From positions 62,001 to 126,000 of the forward strand of contig JADDOH010005033.1 of assembly GCA_016648135.1 (NCBI GenBank): a stretch of DNA of 64,000 nucleotides, given 5' to 3'. Source of the stretch: Agrypnia vestita (taxonomy: Eukaryota; Arthropoda; Insecta; Trichoptera; Phryganeidae). The notes under the pieces were generated by a model, which worked only from the letters and a program-made list of their open reading frames with translations, was not told where the DNA came from and made no database searches. The position numbers and the translations under genes are program-made. Below, piece after piece: positions 19,926-31,638 of the stretch; the first letter of the stretch is position 1; every line of letters starts with the position of its first letter.

Positions 19926-22900
19926 AGAATAAGATAGATTTTTTTACAAAAAAAAACTTTATGTACAACTCACTATTTAATAACTACACGGTACTGACTA
20001 GGTATACATATCTGTCAGCAATTTGTTAAGAAGAAAAAAAACATTTTTCATTTTAAGGGATATTAAAATTCATTCTACATGTGGATGAGTAGTCAACGGG
20101 CTACGGATTGATGTTTGACGTACAATAAGTGTAAAGTGAAGCACAAAAAGGCATACATATCAAACTTGGTAATAGGTGGCGGTGCTAAAATATCTGACAC
20201 AAGGCATAAACAGTCTTGAATATGTAAGCATCTTACAAAAACATAATTCCAATGTGAAAGATTGTCTTGAGATAAAAATCTCATATGTGAACATGTGCCA
20301 TATGTTACAATATTTCAGTAGTCTGATTACTTGCGAATGCATTAAAGGGCGTTATTGTGGGGATTCTTGAACGATCGTACATAATTATTTGGACCAATCT
20401 CGACTTGGCACTTTTGCGACTTCTCAGAAAGTTGGGGAAATTAGATTTATTTTTCTTTAGGGAACAAAGAAGACATATAACATTACTTATATTTCTTATT
20501 TATTTGAGATATTTGGCAGAAAAGTTTATAAATAATTACTGAACGGTTTAAATAATAAAAAATCATATATTTTATTTCAGTTTAGTTCATAGGAATATTT
20601 AATTCGAAAAAATTACGAAAAAATGTACAAATACTAAATAAAAAATTGAATTGAAAATAATAGTCTTCGTGCTTAATTTTATTTTTAATGATATATACAT
20701 TAAAAGAATACTATGAACAAAATACATAAAAAAAACAATAATTTTTTATTCAAAACTCAACACACTATCTCAATAAAATTATTAGTGCCTTTGACTTGCT
20801 CTAGTAACATGCATAGCTATGTATATTTATATAAATTTTTCATGTTTTCAACTACATATTTTACATGATTCTATCCAATATCTCCTTAACTAGAGTTTTT
20901 TTTTGTGGGGTCGCGTTTTCGATAATATCTCAGGATTTGCTAATATCTTCCATTTTTCATAATGTACCTACATTATGTACGTACTTTGACTTCTATGTGC
21001 TAATTTCTTTAAACTTATACGAGGTATTAGATAGTACAATTATATTTGGAATCTATTATTCGAAATGATATAGAACTCTCTTGTTAATTATGTTGTCAAT
21101 TATGTACCATTAACTAAATATGTATCATTAACTAAATAAACATATATAAATAAAATCAAACTTTTATCTCCAGCACTTGATAGGTAGTTGAAAAAATTAT
21201 TAAAGTGATTAAAGTGAAAAGTGTTAAAAAAAAACCGTTAAAAAAGTATAATGCCAAATGCAAAAAAAGTAACCCATAAAAACCAAGTTTTTATTATACT
21301 CCCTTTCTTTGTAAAATATAACAATAATTAAAGACGAATTAAAACATATAACATAACACTAAACATAAAGTAATTTAATATAATTCTAAGATGTCAGATG
21401 TTTTGAGCTTTGATAAGAATCTTCAAGCCTTGAAGATCAAATTCTAAAAATATTTGTCAGTCAATTTAGATTTTCGACACTCTAAGATACATACCGACGG
21501 AGTAATTCAAATTTAGAAAATATTCCGCGACGTTATCGGGCCGCCGTAATCAAACTTTTCTAATGATTCCAATTTAAAAAACCAATAAAATTTCTATAAA
21601 TCCGAAATTATAGTATAATTATTAATTTTTTTTAACGAAAATTTGATTGATCTTCTTGATCGTCGCCACGAATCTACTTGCCAAGTTTCAGCTGGATTGG
21701 ATCACGGGAAAAGGGTCAAAAATCGATCCAAAGTTTTTGTTGACGCCAAGCAAGCAGACGCCACGAGTTAATATAAAGGGAGTAAAAAATACTAATGTAC
21801 ATTAACTTCTTTTTTTAGTTTATGTATAATTTTATTGCGTATGTATAGGTGGTATATTTTAAATACAATTTTTTATATTATGGACAACTTAATGAAATAT
21901 TGGAAGATCTAAATGTGATGTTATCAGTATGTTACAATTTTGCAGCATTATAAAAAATATTGTATTAAAGGTTCACCATTGTAATAATAAAAATCTAATA
22001 AATTAAATATTTGGTCTGCAAAGTTTATTCGAGAAATTTTAACTTTGGATTTGGTATTTCATATATCATTTCAAATTTGCATCACGAAAAAAATTTAGAA
22101 AGCAAATAATTTTAAAACTTAAACTTGAAATACAATTTTGCATTTTTAGCCGCAATTATAATTTCCAATCAAAATATTTTTATCTTCCAAGAATACACGA
22201 TTCTTTGAAATAACGATTCTTTTCCGATTCTAATTTCTTGTATTTCAACTCACAAACTTGGTTTAATGTTTTAAAGTGCATTTTAATGTAATTCCGTGAA
22301 ATATTATACAAAGGTACCCTAACTAAGCTAACAAGAATCCTTATTCCGATTTGCACTTTACCGAGGCATTGAAAAGGTTATCGAGGATTGTAGACGTGAG
22401 TGATCCGGGTGCGCTATTACCAGAACCCGGAATAAAGTTGCAGGGATTTGCTTCTTTTCCTTCTTATAACCGTTGAGTAATTTGCCTCATCCACATGAAA
22501 CTTTGAATGAAAGGAGAGAAAAACTTAAAATGTGTACGAATCTTAATATCAGACAATTTAACTGTAGTTATTTTTTTTAAAATAAATATCAACTTTTGAA
22601 AATATAATAAAATATTTTTAAATTATTGCATCGGTATTATTTTTCAATCGTTCCTTTGTGGTGCTAAAATTAAAATTCATGCTCCTATGCTATTAACTCA
22701 GTGTACATGAAGAATTTTTTTGATTTTTAGGTAGGAGAAATATGAATATTTTACGTTTTTTACTAATATTAATTAGTTATTTAAATCCATAATCAAGTGA
22801 ATATGTGTATCAATTATTGCGTAAAAGTTCTCAAAATTTTTCAAATCATCAAAAGTGAAAAAATATTGATCATCACGAACGCTAGCATAAAGATGCGTAA

Positions 22901-23206
22901 GTATAAAAAGTAATTATGTAGCTGCTACTAAAGAGCGAAGATTGACAATCCGCCGAATCTGGCATCACACACTGCGCTTTTCTCACTACTCCCCTATACA
23001 ATATGTAGGTACAACACGTTTTTAGAAATTAACTTTAGTATCTTCGAAAAAACATTTTTTTGTTATGTCGGGTAAATAGTTATGTGTTATAATTATTTTA
23101 TTGAATACATAAATATATGACAGAGAAACACATAAAATATGAGTTTTGTATTTAGAATATTACGAGATATTCACAAAATTAGAGGTAATGTCAACTCGTC
23201 GGGTTT
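19926..23206. other. AT-rich, no gene; two GC-richer patches
   Basis: No coding frame supported. Patches 21,480-21,780 and 22,310-22,500 are GC-richer and unassigned; the second includes GATCCGGGTGCG and a CCGGGTGC.../GAACCCGG inverted pair. Confidence 0.45.
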
Positions 23207-23480
23207 AAGTTTTCCGGGATATTCTACGCCCGTGTTTCTACGACCTTTTTGTCCGAAGTTTTGGTTCCCATTGCAGGGTCCATCATCAGGGCTAATGTTG
23301 TACATATCAGCCCTGATGATGAGATCTGAAACGTGGTTAGAAAGGTCGTAAAAACACGGCAGAATATCCCAGAAAACTTAAACCAGAAGACTGTGAAGGG
23401 AGGTGAAAACCTAAGAATATTTTTAATGTCAACTCACAGAAACTATTAAAATTAATAAATAAACCACACAAAAGATTCCG
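23207..23480 (+). repeat. Fold-back repeat family 2 with CUGAUGA/GAAAC core
   Basis: The outer arms (CCGTGTTTCTACGACCTTT near 23,228 and AAAGGTCGTAAAAACACGG near 23,339) are inverted. They enclose two inverted copies of CCCTGATGATG...; the right one reads CCTGATGATGAGATCTGAAAC. A tail CAGAATATCCCAGAAAACTT, AAACCAGAAGA and GATGTCAACTCA-like text follows, shared with 38,905, 52,570 and 59,407. Confidence 0.6.
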
Positions 23481-23849
23481 TGGTTTCTAATCGTTTCAAA
23501 AAATATTAAACATTTTGTATTTTGGTTTATCTGTATCCATATTGCAGTTTGCGCTATAGAATTTATTCACGATCGCCTATCAGCCCGTCTTTATGGATCC
23601 ACCCGAGAAGGTCCCGCATCCCGCATTTCTGCATGTACGAGTACAATCTAGCACAGCTGAAGTCTTATCTTCTGTAAGCAGGATTGTAAAAATACGGTGG
23701 TTAAACGAAAAAGTAACACTGGATAGGCAAGTCAATTCATTTGGCAGAAATTGAAAATGGAAAATATCGTAAAGAGTTTCTAAAAATAATTACTACACTG
23801 TCCGCGTAATATGTCACTTAGAGCAACACAAACGTTGGATCTACAATGG
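23481..23849. other. Unassigned
   Basis: No recognised feature. Confidence 0.4.
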
Positions 23850-24281
23850 TTTTCAGGCATTTAAAACCTTCGGAAAACGTCTAGAAAAGCCTGTAATAGT
23901 TGAGAAGCGACGAGGACCGTCTCCTAAAATAATCTATAAAGTACAAAAATACCAGCATTTGGATGTAAATACGAAATACGGAACCAAGCTACAGCGGGAA
24001 TTCAGTTGTCGTGTTTAACAATTCGTTCAGTGCGAAGTACGTGCGAGATGGCGGCCAGGTGTGCTCAGTCGTGAACTTGCAAAGCGACAGATATCGAGCG
24101 AAATAATCGGGCCCAGTACTTTAGTCACAAAAATAAATCAGTGTGAGTTCTATGTGGGAGAATTGAATATTCTAGGAGGGATAAATAAGTTTTACCCAGC
24201 GATAGTAAAGTGTTGACCAATATTGTAAATATTCATTTACAGCTGTTTTCATTCATTACTATCTAGTCTCGACACATGATA
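23850..24281 (+). mobile_element. Solo-LTR-like repeat, copy 2
   Basis: Blocks GGCCAGTGTG-like, CAGTCGTGA, AGCGAAATAATCG, AGTACTT.AGT, GAGTTCTATGTG.GAGAATTGAA and CAGCGATA.TAAAGTGTT align in order with 30,120-30,543. It ends TCTCGACACATGATA. An HSE-like TTC/AAA/GTC/GAA register is kept at 23,869-23,886. Confidence 0.55.
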
Positions 24282-24989
24282 ATATTTACTTAAATCTAAA
24301 GTTTGTGGCGCATATACGTTGAGCTAATTTATCACTACTTTTTTCGAGAGGAGTCCCTTTTACCATCGGGTGTAATTTATAACTAACTTAAATACAGAAA
24401 TTATGTCATCTTATTCGTGTAGAATAACACGTCGCGGATCAGTGGGAATGATTTTTTGTTTGGTCTTTGTTGTGAAGATCTGAGGATCGGAGACATTTGT
24501 AGGAACGTGACATTGTTTTCTCAGAAATAAAAGTTTTTTTGGATTTCATTTCCAAATTGTTAATTATCAGTCCTTCATGGAACCAAGTAGTTTTAATATA
24601 TTTCTATCAAAAGAGTGGTTAGTATTAATTATATGGTTGGTGAATCTGAGAAGTTGTTATTCTTTAAGCAACGGCGATGTTCTCTAACTCTTAAATTTAA
24701 GTTTTATGCTGTATAGCCTATGTATTTGCTGTCATAATATCCACAAGTTATTAAGTATACTCTGTATTTTGTATTTGTATTTTATATTTATGTATTACTA
24801 GTATTTTGTATTTATTCACTAACTATTTTTCATCATATATATTTTCCTTCAATACAATATATGAGATGTATGAAGGTGGTCTATATTTAATATCCGGGCT
24901 CCTTCGACATGTGAAAATATATATGCTGCGGTATATAAATATATTATGTATCTCCAGACTTGGAAAGGTATGGGAAGATCGCGATATAT
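24282..24989. other. AT-rich, nothing recognised
   Basis: No supported feature. Confidence 0.5.
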
Positions 24990-25135
24990 CCAGAACAACC
25001 AATTAGGGTTTTAGGGTATCTAATGCACTCAGTATTCCTTAATTGTGTGGAATCGTGGACATTAAAAAACAAAAGAGGGAAAGCGAATCGATGCTATTGT
25101 GGTGTTGAAGACACATGTTGCATATATACACGTTG
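24990..25135 (+). pseudogene. LINE RT thumb-region relic
   Basis: The plus frame IRVLGYLMHSVFLNCVESWTLKNKRGK resembles the post-RT LINE motif (I...Y..S.LLYGCESWTLK....K.I.AFE..C), followed by a decayed stretch. Confidence 0.45.
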
Positions 25136-26278
25136 CGCATATAGCAAGATGCACAAATGTCTCCATATTACAATAACTAAAAACCACTCAGTATTATATA
25201 TACATATATATATTATATCATAGTTTTATTCAGAATCATACTATGAAGAAAATTAAAATCGTTTGTATTTAAATTAACTTTAATTGATTAAAAAAATTTA
25301 AATTTTTTTAAATAATTGAATTTTTATAACTTTTCGATTCGTTTATTTGAAGCATTTAATGTACGGAAAAAATGCATTATTTTTGCAGTTTTAAATGAAA
25401 AATCTCGATGTTTGATGAATTATCTGAAATTGAAGAAAATTACTATGAAGCCGTGTCGATGTAGTTCTTTGACACGCGCAGCCAGCATTAGAAGTTTCCC
25501 ACTCGATGGATTATTAATGAGTTGGAGGAATGCACTTTGCAGTATCTAAGCAGTTTAAACAGCTGCCGGTAAGCGCTTTTGTAGAACACTCTTAATTGTC
25601 CCATCGGGCTTCCGGATAGTTTATTCATCGGAAGCGAAGTGCACAAAAGCAGCATGTCTCAATAGTAGAGTCATTTAGGAAGCATTCGTTCGTTGTTGAT
25701 CCTCTTCGAATTTTTAAATAGTCGATATCATTATGGTGCTGGCTAGCTACATCAATGTGGCGTTCTCAGGGATATTCTGCCGTGTATATCTGACCTCTTT
25801 AGCCAGAGAGTCTACAAAGTACACGCAGAATATGGCATCTTGTCCTATTTTTTTAAACAGTTAAATGGATATTTCAACACACGACTGCTCGTGATGATTT
25901 GCAAGCTATAAATAGTGTCGCGTTAAGCTGGAAGTGACAAACTGCATATGCCGTGTAAATTTGACGACGCCAAAGCGCGACGTTCGAGAGATTTAGGCGA
26001 CTCGCACAAATAAACAGTATGTTAGAAGTGTACAATTTTTATAATTTATGAAATAACTTCATCCTCTGTCTAGACACTTAGTAGCCGGAGATGATTAAAA
26101 AATAAAATAAAAACGTCCTTGTTATAAATCCAGTCTGGGCGTGGGTGGTGTGGCTGCGAACTACGGTATTTGAAGGATACACCAATGGCATGTAAGCAAT
26201 AAATACTTGGCAAAGTTGACGAAAAAACGAATAAACGAATAATACCACAGACAATATACTGGTTCAACTTTAATAATA
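25136..26278. other. Unassigned; GC-richer 25,430-26,020 with a family 2 fragment
   Basis: The segment 25,430-26,020 is GC-richer than its flanks and has no convincing frame. At about 25,768-25,842 it carries inverted GATATTCTGCCGTGTA / TACACGCAGAATAT words from repeat family 2. Confidence 0.4.
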
Positions 26279-26715
26279 CAGGGTGTCTCGTAGCTAGTAA
26301 TCAAAACTTTGGGGGAATTTTTTTGTTCAATTTTGGATATAAAGTATTCTTTACACTTTGGTTGCAATACTGGAGATAAGCGACATTTTTCTTCAATATT
26401 TCTAAATTTTTTTTTGTAAAATGTTGGACAATCATTACCGTAACTCATACAGAATATCAAAAATTCATTCACTGTCATATAAGTCAAGTAAAATTAAAAA
26501 AAACTTACCAAAAATAAAATTTAATTTCTACAAGGTAACTCTTAATAATTTTTTTGTTAAAAGTTACTGTGTTGATAGTCCAACGTTCCACTGAAAATAT
26601 TAAAATATTGAAAAAAATGTAAAATTTTAATTGCTTATATCTGTAACTGTTTAACTGTCGATATTTCACCACAAGACTCCCTAAAGTTTTTTCTACTAGC
26701 TATAAGATACCCTTC
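26279..26715. mobile_element. 437-bp MITE with ~40-bp inverted ends
   Basis: The left end CAGGGTGTCTCGTAGCTAGT and the right end ACTAGCTATAAGATACCCTT (complement) match over about 40 bp, including AAAACTTT.GGG. TA flanks both sides (26,277-26,278; 26,716-26,717), suggesting a Tc1/mariner-type target. Blocks TACAAGTCAAATAAAATTA near 50,545 and (inverted) 61,665 look related to its middle. Confidence 0.7.
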
Positions 26716-27188
26716 TAAAATATAAAATCTATTGAAAAATTATAAAATTATATCAATAGATTTTGTTCTTAATGTACATTTAACCCATTATGTAATAGTA
26801 ATCTTCATGACTAACTCTATTCTGATAATACTCTGAGATAAATGTCAATGTAAAATGTCTCTTCAAAGCTATGAGGGTGTGTTTGGCGTCGCAGTGCACA
26901 CAAAAAAATATAACGCGCACACAATTTTAAACAAGGCGATTCTTCTTCTATGTATGCCGTTTTTTGTCGAAGATTGTCGACGATGTAACGATATGCTGAT
27001 TTATAATGTATAATATTACCAACATTTTGGAATGTGAACCACTTTACAGAGACATACAGACAACGAAATTACATATTTTAATTGGGATTTATAAGTTATT
27101 ATATTTCTCATTGTTGAGAATGTGTCCAAAATATATGGCTTTCCAACGTTTTATAGTTTGGTGTTAGTATGTCTAGGTACCTGTAGGG
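26716..27188. other. AT-rich, nothing recognised
   Basis: No supported feature. Confidence 0.5.
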
Positions 27189-27738
27189 TCAATATGGTCA
27201 AACAAACAAATAAATAAAATAAAAAATAAATAAATAAATAAATAGAAAATAAGAGAAAGAAATAAATAAATAAGAAAGAAAGAAATGAAAAAAGAAAGAA
27301 GAAAGAAAGAAATAAAGAGAAAGAAAAAAAGAAAGAATGAAAGAAAAGAAAGAAGAAAAGAAAGAAAGAAGAAAGAATAAGAAAGAAAGTAGAAAGAATA
27401 AATAAATAAATACATAAGAAAATAAATAAGGAAATAAAGAAAGAAATGAAAGAAATAAATAAAGAAAGAAAGTAAATAAAAAAAAGAAAAAAATAAAAGA
27501 AATAAATAAATAATGACATAAATAAATAAATAAAGAATAAATAAATGAATGAATGGAATGAATGAATGAATGAATGAATGAATGAATGAATGAATGAATG
27601 AATGAACAGCTTTTAGTCGAATTCGTGTTAATTGACTTTGTATATTAAATAAATAAATAAATATATATATAAATAAATAAACAAACAAACAAACAAACAA
27701 ACAAGGCAGGCAGGCGGGCAGGCAGGCAAGCAAGCATC
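27189..27738. repeat. Compound tetranucleotide microsatellite, ~550 bp
   Basis: Successive tracts of AAAT, AAAG, GAAT (about 27,545-27,605), AAAT again, AAAC and GGCA motifs. The GAAT and AAAT tracts are separated by 27,606-27,645 (CAGCTTTTAGTCGAATTCGT...), which matches 30,420-30,460 of LTR-like copy 3. The long minus-strand frames here (122 and 186 residues, Phe/Leu/Ser/Ile-rich) are translated microsatellite, not genes. Confidence 0.95.
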
Positions 27739-30119
27739 TCCATGTACGTATTTCGTTTTTCTTACATTTAATTAAAGCTTATTTATTTCTAGCCAGATTG
27801 ATGTACTACTCAAGTCTTCATTCAGTTTATCTTTTGTATTTGTGTAATCCTCCCTTGATATATAGATAAATGTAACATATTTCCGATTTGATACAAAAAT
27901 AAATCCATTATGAAAGAATGTATTCAAGGATGGGATGACATATAGTTGCTTTTAATACTTAAATATGGATACGTTTCCATTTTGTAAACACCCCAGGGTA
28001 TCCTGATTCTCCAGAATATTACGAACACGCATTTCGTATTTGAATAATACTAAACTTAAATAAATAAGGGAGCAAAGGAAAATGTCAACATAAATTCATT
28101 CGGCACAAGACATATATTCGTAACGAGAAATACAAAGCAAAATATTATTTTTCTTCATTACACGTGTTTAATAAAGATGTCATGAGTAAATTTATTGGAT
28201 AATATCAGAGATTTTAAATACAATTTTATGTAAAAGGTAATATGTGTAAAATGACATTTCGTAATATTTTTAATACGTATTGTTAATCTTAACGCTCGTC
28301 TTTTTCTTCAAAAGTTATCATGTCGTCTGTATGGTTCAAAATTTCCTCACAAATATAATATATTTAATAAATGATTGATTGGAGCTATTGAGACAGTTTC
28401 TCTGAATTTTAATGAATGATATAATAAATTACTTATTTATTGTATCATCAAATATTTATGTTTTGAGTTCGATGATTCTTGGTGTTGATTTGCGAAAAGC
28501 TTACGTATTTAATAAAATATATCGCAATAATAATTATTACTACTTTTTAAATAAAATCATTATCAAATTTTCATATTGCCCACCTAGTTCATTTTAAGAA
28601 AAGGAAGAAAAACAAACGTTTTTAAAGACAGTATCTATCTACTGATATTATTGAAAAAATATCATTTTTAAACATTTTGCTTTATTAAGATGCATTATAA
28701 GCACGAAGTTAGATAAATTATTTTTAAAAATTAAATTAAAATGAGACGTTTTCTAAAAAACAAATGAGTTCCTGCCAATGAATTGAATCGTTACTCATTA
28801 TTTCGCCAGTAGATTTCTCAAAACAGATATGTTCTAACTAATGTGATTTTCTTCTAAGTTTATATCTAAGATGATTATGTTTTTTGCTTTTTTCTCAGAC
28901 TTTATTATAAACAAACCATCATACAATAAATAGTTCAGCGTTGCACCTACAGTCTTTTTATCTGAAAAAGGTTTTTTATTTATAATAATATTTAAAGAAA
29001 AATTACATATGACTTTTATCCAATAATTAATAAACAAATGTTTCTCTAATCTCTGCATCAACAATTAAAAAAATAACGGTTAATTGACAATAATTCATGG
29101 TCATGTCTTTATATTAAAAAAAATATTTTGGATCGAGTAATTATCTAATAAATATAAAGAGAATTTTGTTTGAGTTTTCAAGAATTAACGATACATATTA
29201 TATTTTTCGATGGTGCTCGTTTCTTTGAATTCATTACGCAGAAAACATTTTTGCTAAACATTTTTCGACGAAATATTTTTGAGACAATTAGATAGTATAA
29301 AATAAAATATATTAAAAATAAAACGAGCGATATTTTTTCGACTAGAATATAAAAGAATCTTGATTTCAAAATTGAATCATCGCTGTACGCCGTTTGAAGT
29401 TCGTTTCGACCCTATTCAACTAGAGCCTTAGGGTCAGGAGGCCGAAACCGACCCGACCTGGAGGTAGAACGGAGTGGGGGGTTGAGGAGAGGAGAGGGGT
29501 GAACATCAAACTGGGGTAAAATAGCAATACTTTGAACATTTATTTTGGTAAGCGGAGCTTTGAAAGATAATTTAAATTTAATTAAATTTTATTGACACTA
29601 AACCTTATAGGTAGCGCAATAAATATTCACTTATTTAATTGCAATAAAACTATATTTAAATACACTTTAAGAGCTAAGAGGATTAAGTCATAAATAATAA
29701 TTAGTGATAATCTTTTTACTTTTATGTTGAAGTGTGTACCAGAATTTTAATGCCGGTCTCAGCAAGCTTCAAAAATATATATTTAAAAAGGAATATTTCA
29801 AATGTCATATTATACTATATTAATTATATAATCTTTTATATTAATACTGTTTTAATTAAAAATTTGCTTGTTCTCAAACAATATTTTTTTGTAAATCAAT
29901 AATGTAAAAAATATATAAATATAGTTTTTTAAATTATCATAAATAATGTTTTTTCAAAAAAAAAATCGGAAAAAATTGTTTCTCAAAATAATTGAAGTCC
30001 TTCTATCGAACCGCAACTCATTCAACTTGTTACAAGTTTCGAATTTTGTGTATGTATTTCACGTAATTAATGTTTTTTTTTTTTTAACTTAGAAGAATTT
30101 CACGGGAACAAACCATAAA
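27739..30119. other. AT-rich, no gene
   Basis: Only 29,400-29,515 is GC-rich, with a G-rich run near 29,475-29,500. No coding frame supported. Confidence 0.5.
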
Positions 30120-30543
30120 TGTTTAATAAGTAAACATGTTTGCTATAAAAGCGAAGACGTGTCGTGGCCACAGTTAGTTGATCTTCTCTGAAGTCAGCTG
30201 CGAGTCGCGAGGCGACGACCAGGTGGGCCAGTCGTGAGATACTCGAAGCGATAAATAAAGCGAAATAATCGAGCGGAGTACTTAAGTGGCGAAATAAACC
30301 AGAGCGACTTCTATGTGCGAGAATTGAATAATCTACGAGCGATAAAAAAGTGTTATCCAGCGATAATAAAGTGTTCATTGACGAAGTGATGTATTGCAAA
30401 ATAGTGTAGATCAAAGAACAGCTTTAAGTTGAATTCGCGTTAATTGACTTTGTGTATTGAATAATTAAATTATAATTAATTAATAAATCACTAATTAATT
30501 TCCAATGTTTTCATTTGTCCTCTCGCAGGCACGACACGTGACA
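30120..30543 (+). mobile_element. Solo-LTR-like repeat, copy 3
   Basis: CTATAAAAG near 30,142 precedes a GC-richer segment sharing many ordered blocks with 23,850-24,281. The 3' end TCTCGCAGGCACGACACGTGACA matches, inverted, the edge at 57,860. No retroviral gene nearby. Confidence 0.55.
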
Positions 30544-31059
30544 ATGTACAATACCTATCGACTAGTTTTACAGAAAAATATTTCAGAAAGGTGTATTTAG
30601 TGATATAGTTAATAAAAATAAACTATGTTTTCACAAATTATACGAGTACATTGAAAATATTATATATTGAACATATTTATCAGTGTGTTTCAGGGCCAAT
30701 TCTTCTTCCGTCAGGATACATGTATACTAACAAATTTAACATAAAATATCGAAGTTAAGACATTAAAAATATAAAAAAATAATATATGGGAAATGAATTA
30801 TAATAAGTACAAACTCAAAAGATAACTATCTGTAAAAAGTACCGGGTTATTTAAAATATTCAATGTTTAATATGGTGTTGCAAATGTTAATATTAAATAA
30901 TACAACGTCATTAAAATGATCATAATAATAAGTCCGCTGCTTCCAGAGTTGAAAGACATACTAATTGACATTGGAGATGAGGAAGAGACCCGTTCTCCAT
31001 TTGTTATAATCTTGCAATATAATCAGACCTTGGATACGTACTCTAAATGTGTAGGTTAG
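30544..31059. other. AT-rich with one decayed PLE motif
   Basis: At 30,687-30,714 (minus) a CTGACGG..GAAAC pair has the same 28-nt span as the PLE motif of 16 kb, but its stem is decayed. Otherwise nothing recognised. Confidence 0.45.
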
Positions 31060-31400
31060 AAGTTTAAAAAAAAATGAGCAGGATTTGAAAATATTTTGAT
31101 CAATGATTCAATAACATTGATTGATGGTACAATATGTTTTTTAACAATAAATTTACTGTTCCAAGGACCTTTAATTCACTTTTGTTTTCTCTCCGAATAT
31201 TGTGTTTTATGTAAGCTAGCTCAAGTTTTCCTGGAACATGTTATATAAAAGCATTATTTTGCGCTGAGGGGATTTTGTTTGTTTATTTTGCTAATACGCA
31301 AGCAATATCATCTTCAATTTTTTGGCAGTTATCTAGAGAGATCACTTCTGTGGCAATCTTCATATCTTCCGCGTACAGTAGGAGATTGGTAAAATAAGAT
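31060..31400 (-). pseudogene. LINE RT fragment with YAED active-site relic
   Basis: The minus frame near 31,395-31,290 reads FTNLLLYAEDMKIATEVISLDNCQKIEDDI. This matches the jockey/CR1-type RT active-site block (F..YADD.K.......D....Q.D), with Asp to Glu in YADD. A second, frameshifted part near 31,190-31,080 gives ENKSELKVLGTVN, where K-D-L-G-V normally lies. Stops and frameshifts make it a dead fragment. Confidence 0.55.
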
Positions 31401-31531
31401 TAGTTTTTAAATAGAGATTTAACATTTATATAATGGTCGTTTCACATATTCAGGAAATGAAACAACAAATTTTATGGATGTGTTGAGACTTGATTCTAAC
31501 ATTTCGCTTGGATCATATCACAGCATCATAA

Positions 31532-31638
31532 GAAGAGTGCCCTATCGCCGTAGGAATAAAGGACGTCCTGATTATTTCTTGCGCAATGCAAGAAATAATA
31601 AGTACGTCCTTGACCACCGCGGCGATAAGGTACTCTCC
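31532..31638 (+). other. 107-nt near-perfect hairpin
   Basis: Arms pair along the whole length: GAAGAGTGCCCTATCGCCG with CGGCGATAAGGTACTCTCC outside, and AAGGACGTcCT.ATTATTTCTTGC with GCAAGAAATAATAAGTACGTCCTT inside. There is a small internal loop of about 8 nt per side and a 5-nt terminal loop (GCAAT). The size fits a pre-miRNA-like or small fold-back element. No second copy was seen in the window. Confidence 0.5.

Noticed and set aside
27151..27733. Long minus-strand ORFs of 122 and 186 residues
   Set aside because: They are translations of the compound tetranucleotide microsatellite (Phe/Leu/Ser/Ile-rich) and have no domain.
29400..29515. G-quadruplex near 29,475
   Set aside because: G-runs are interrupted by loops that are too long for a convincing motif.
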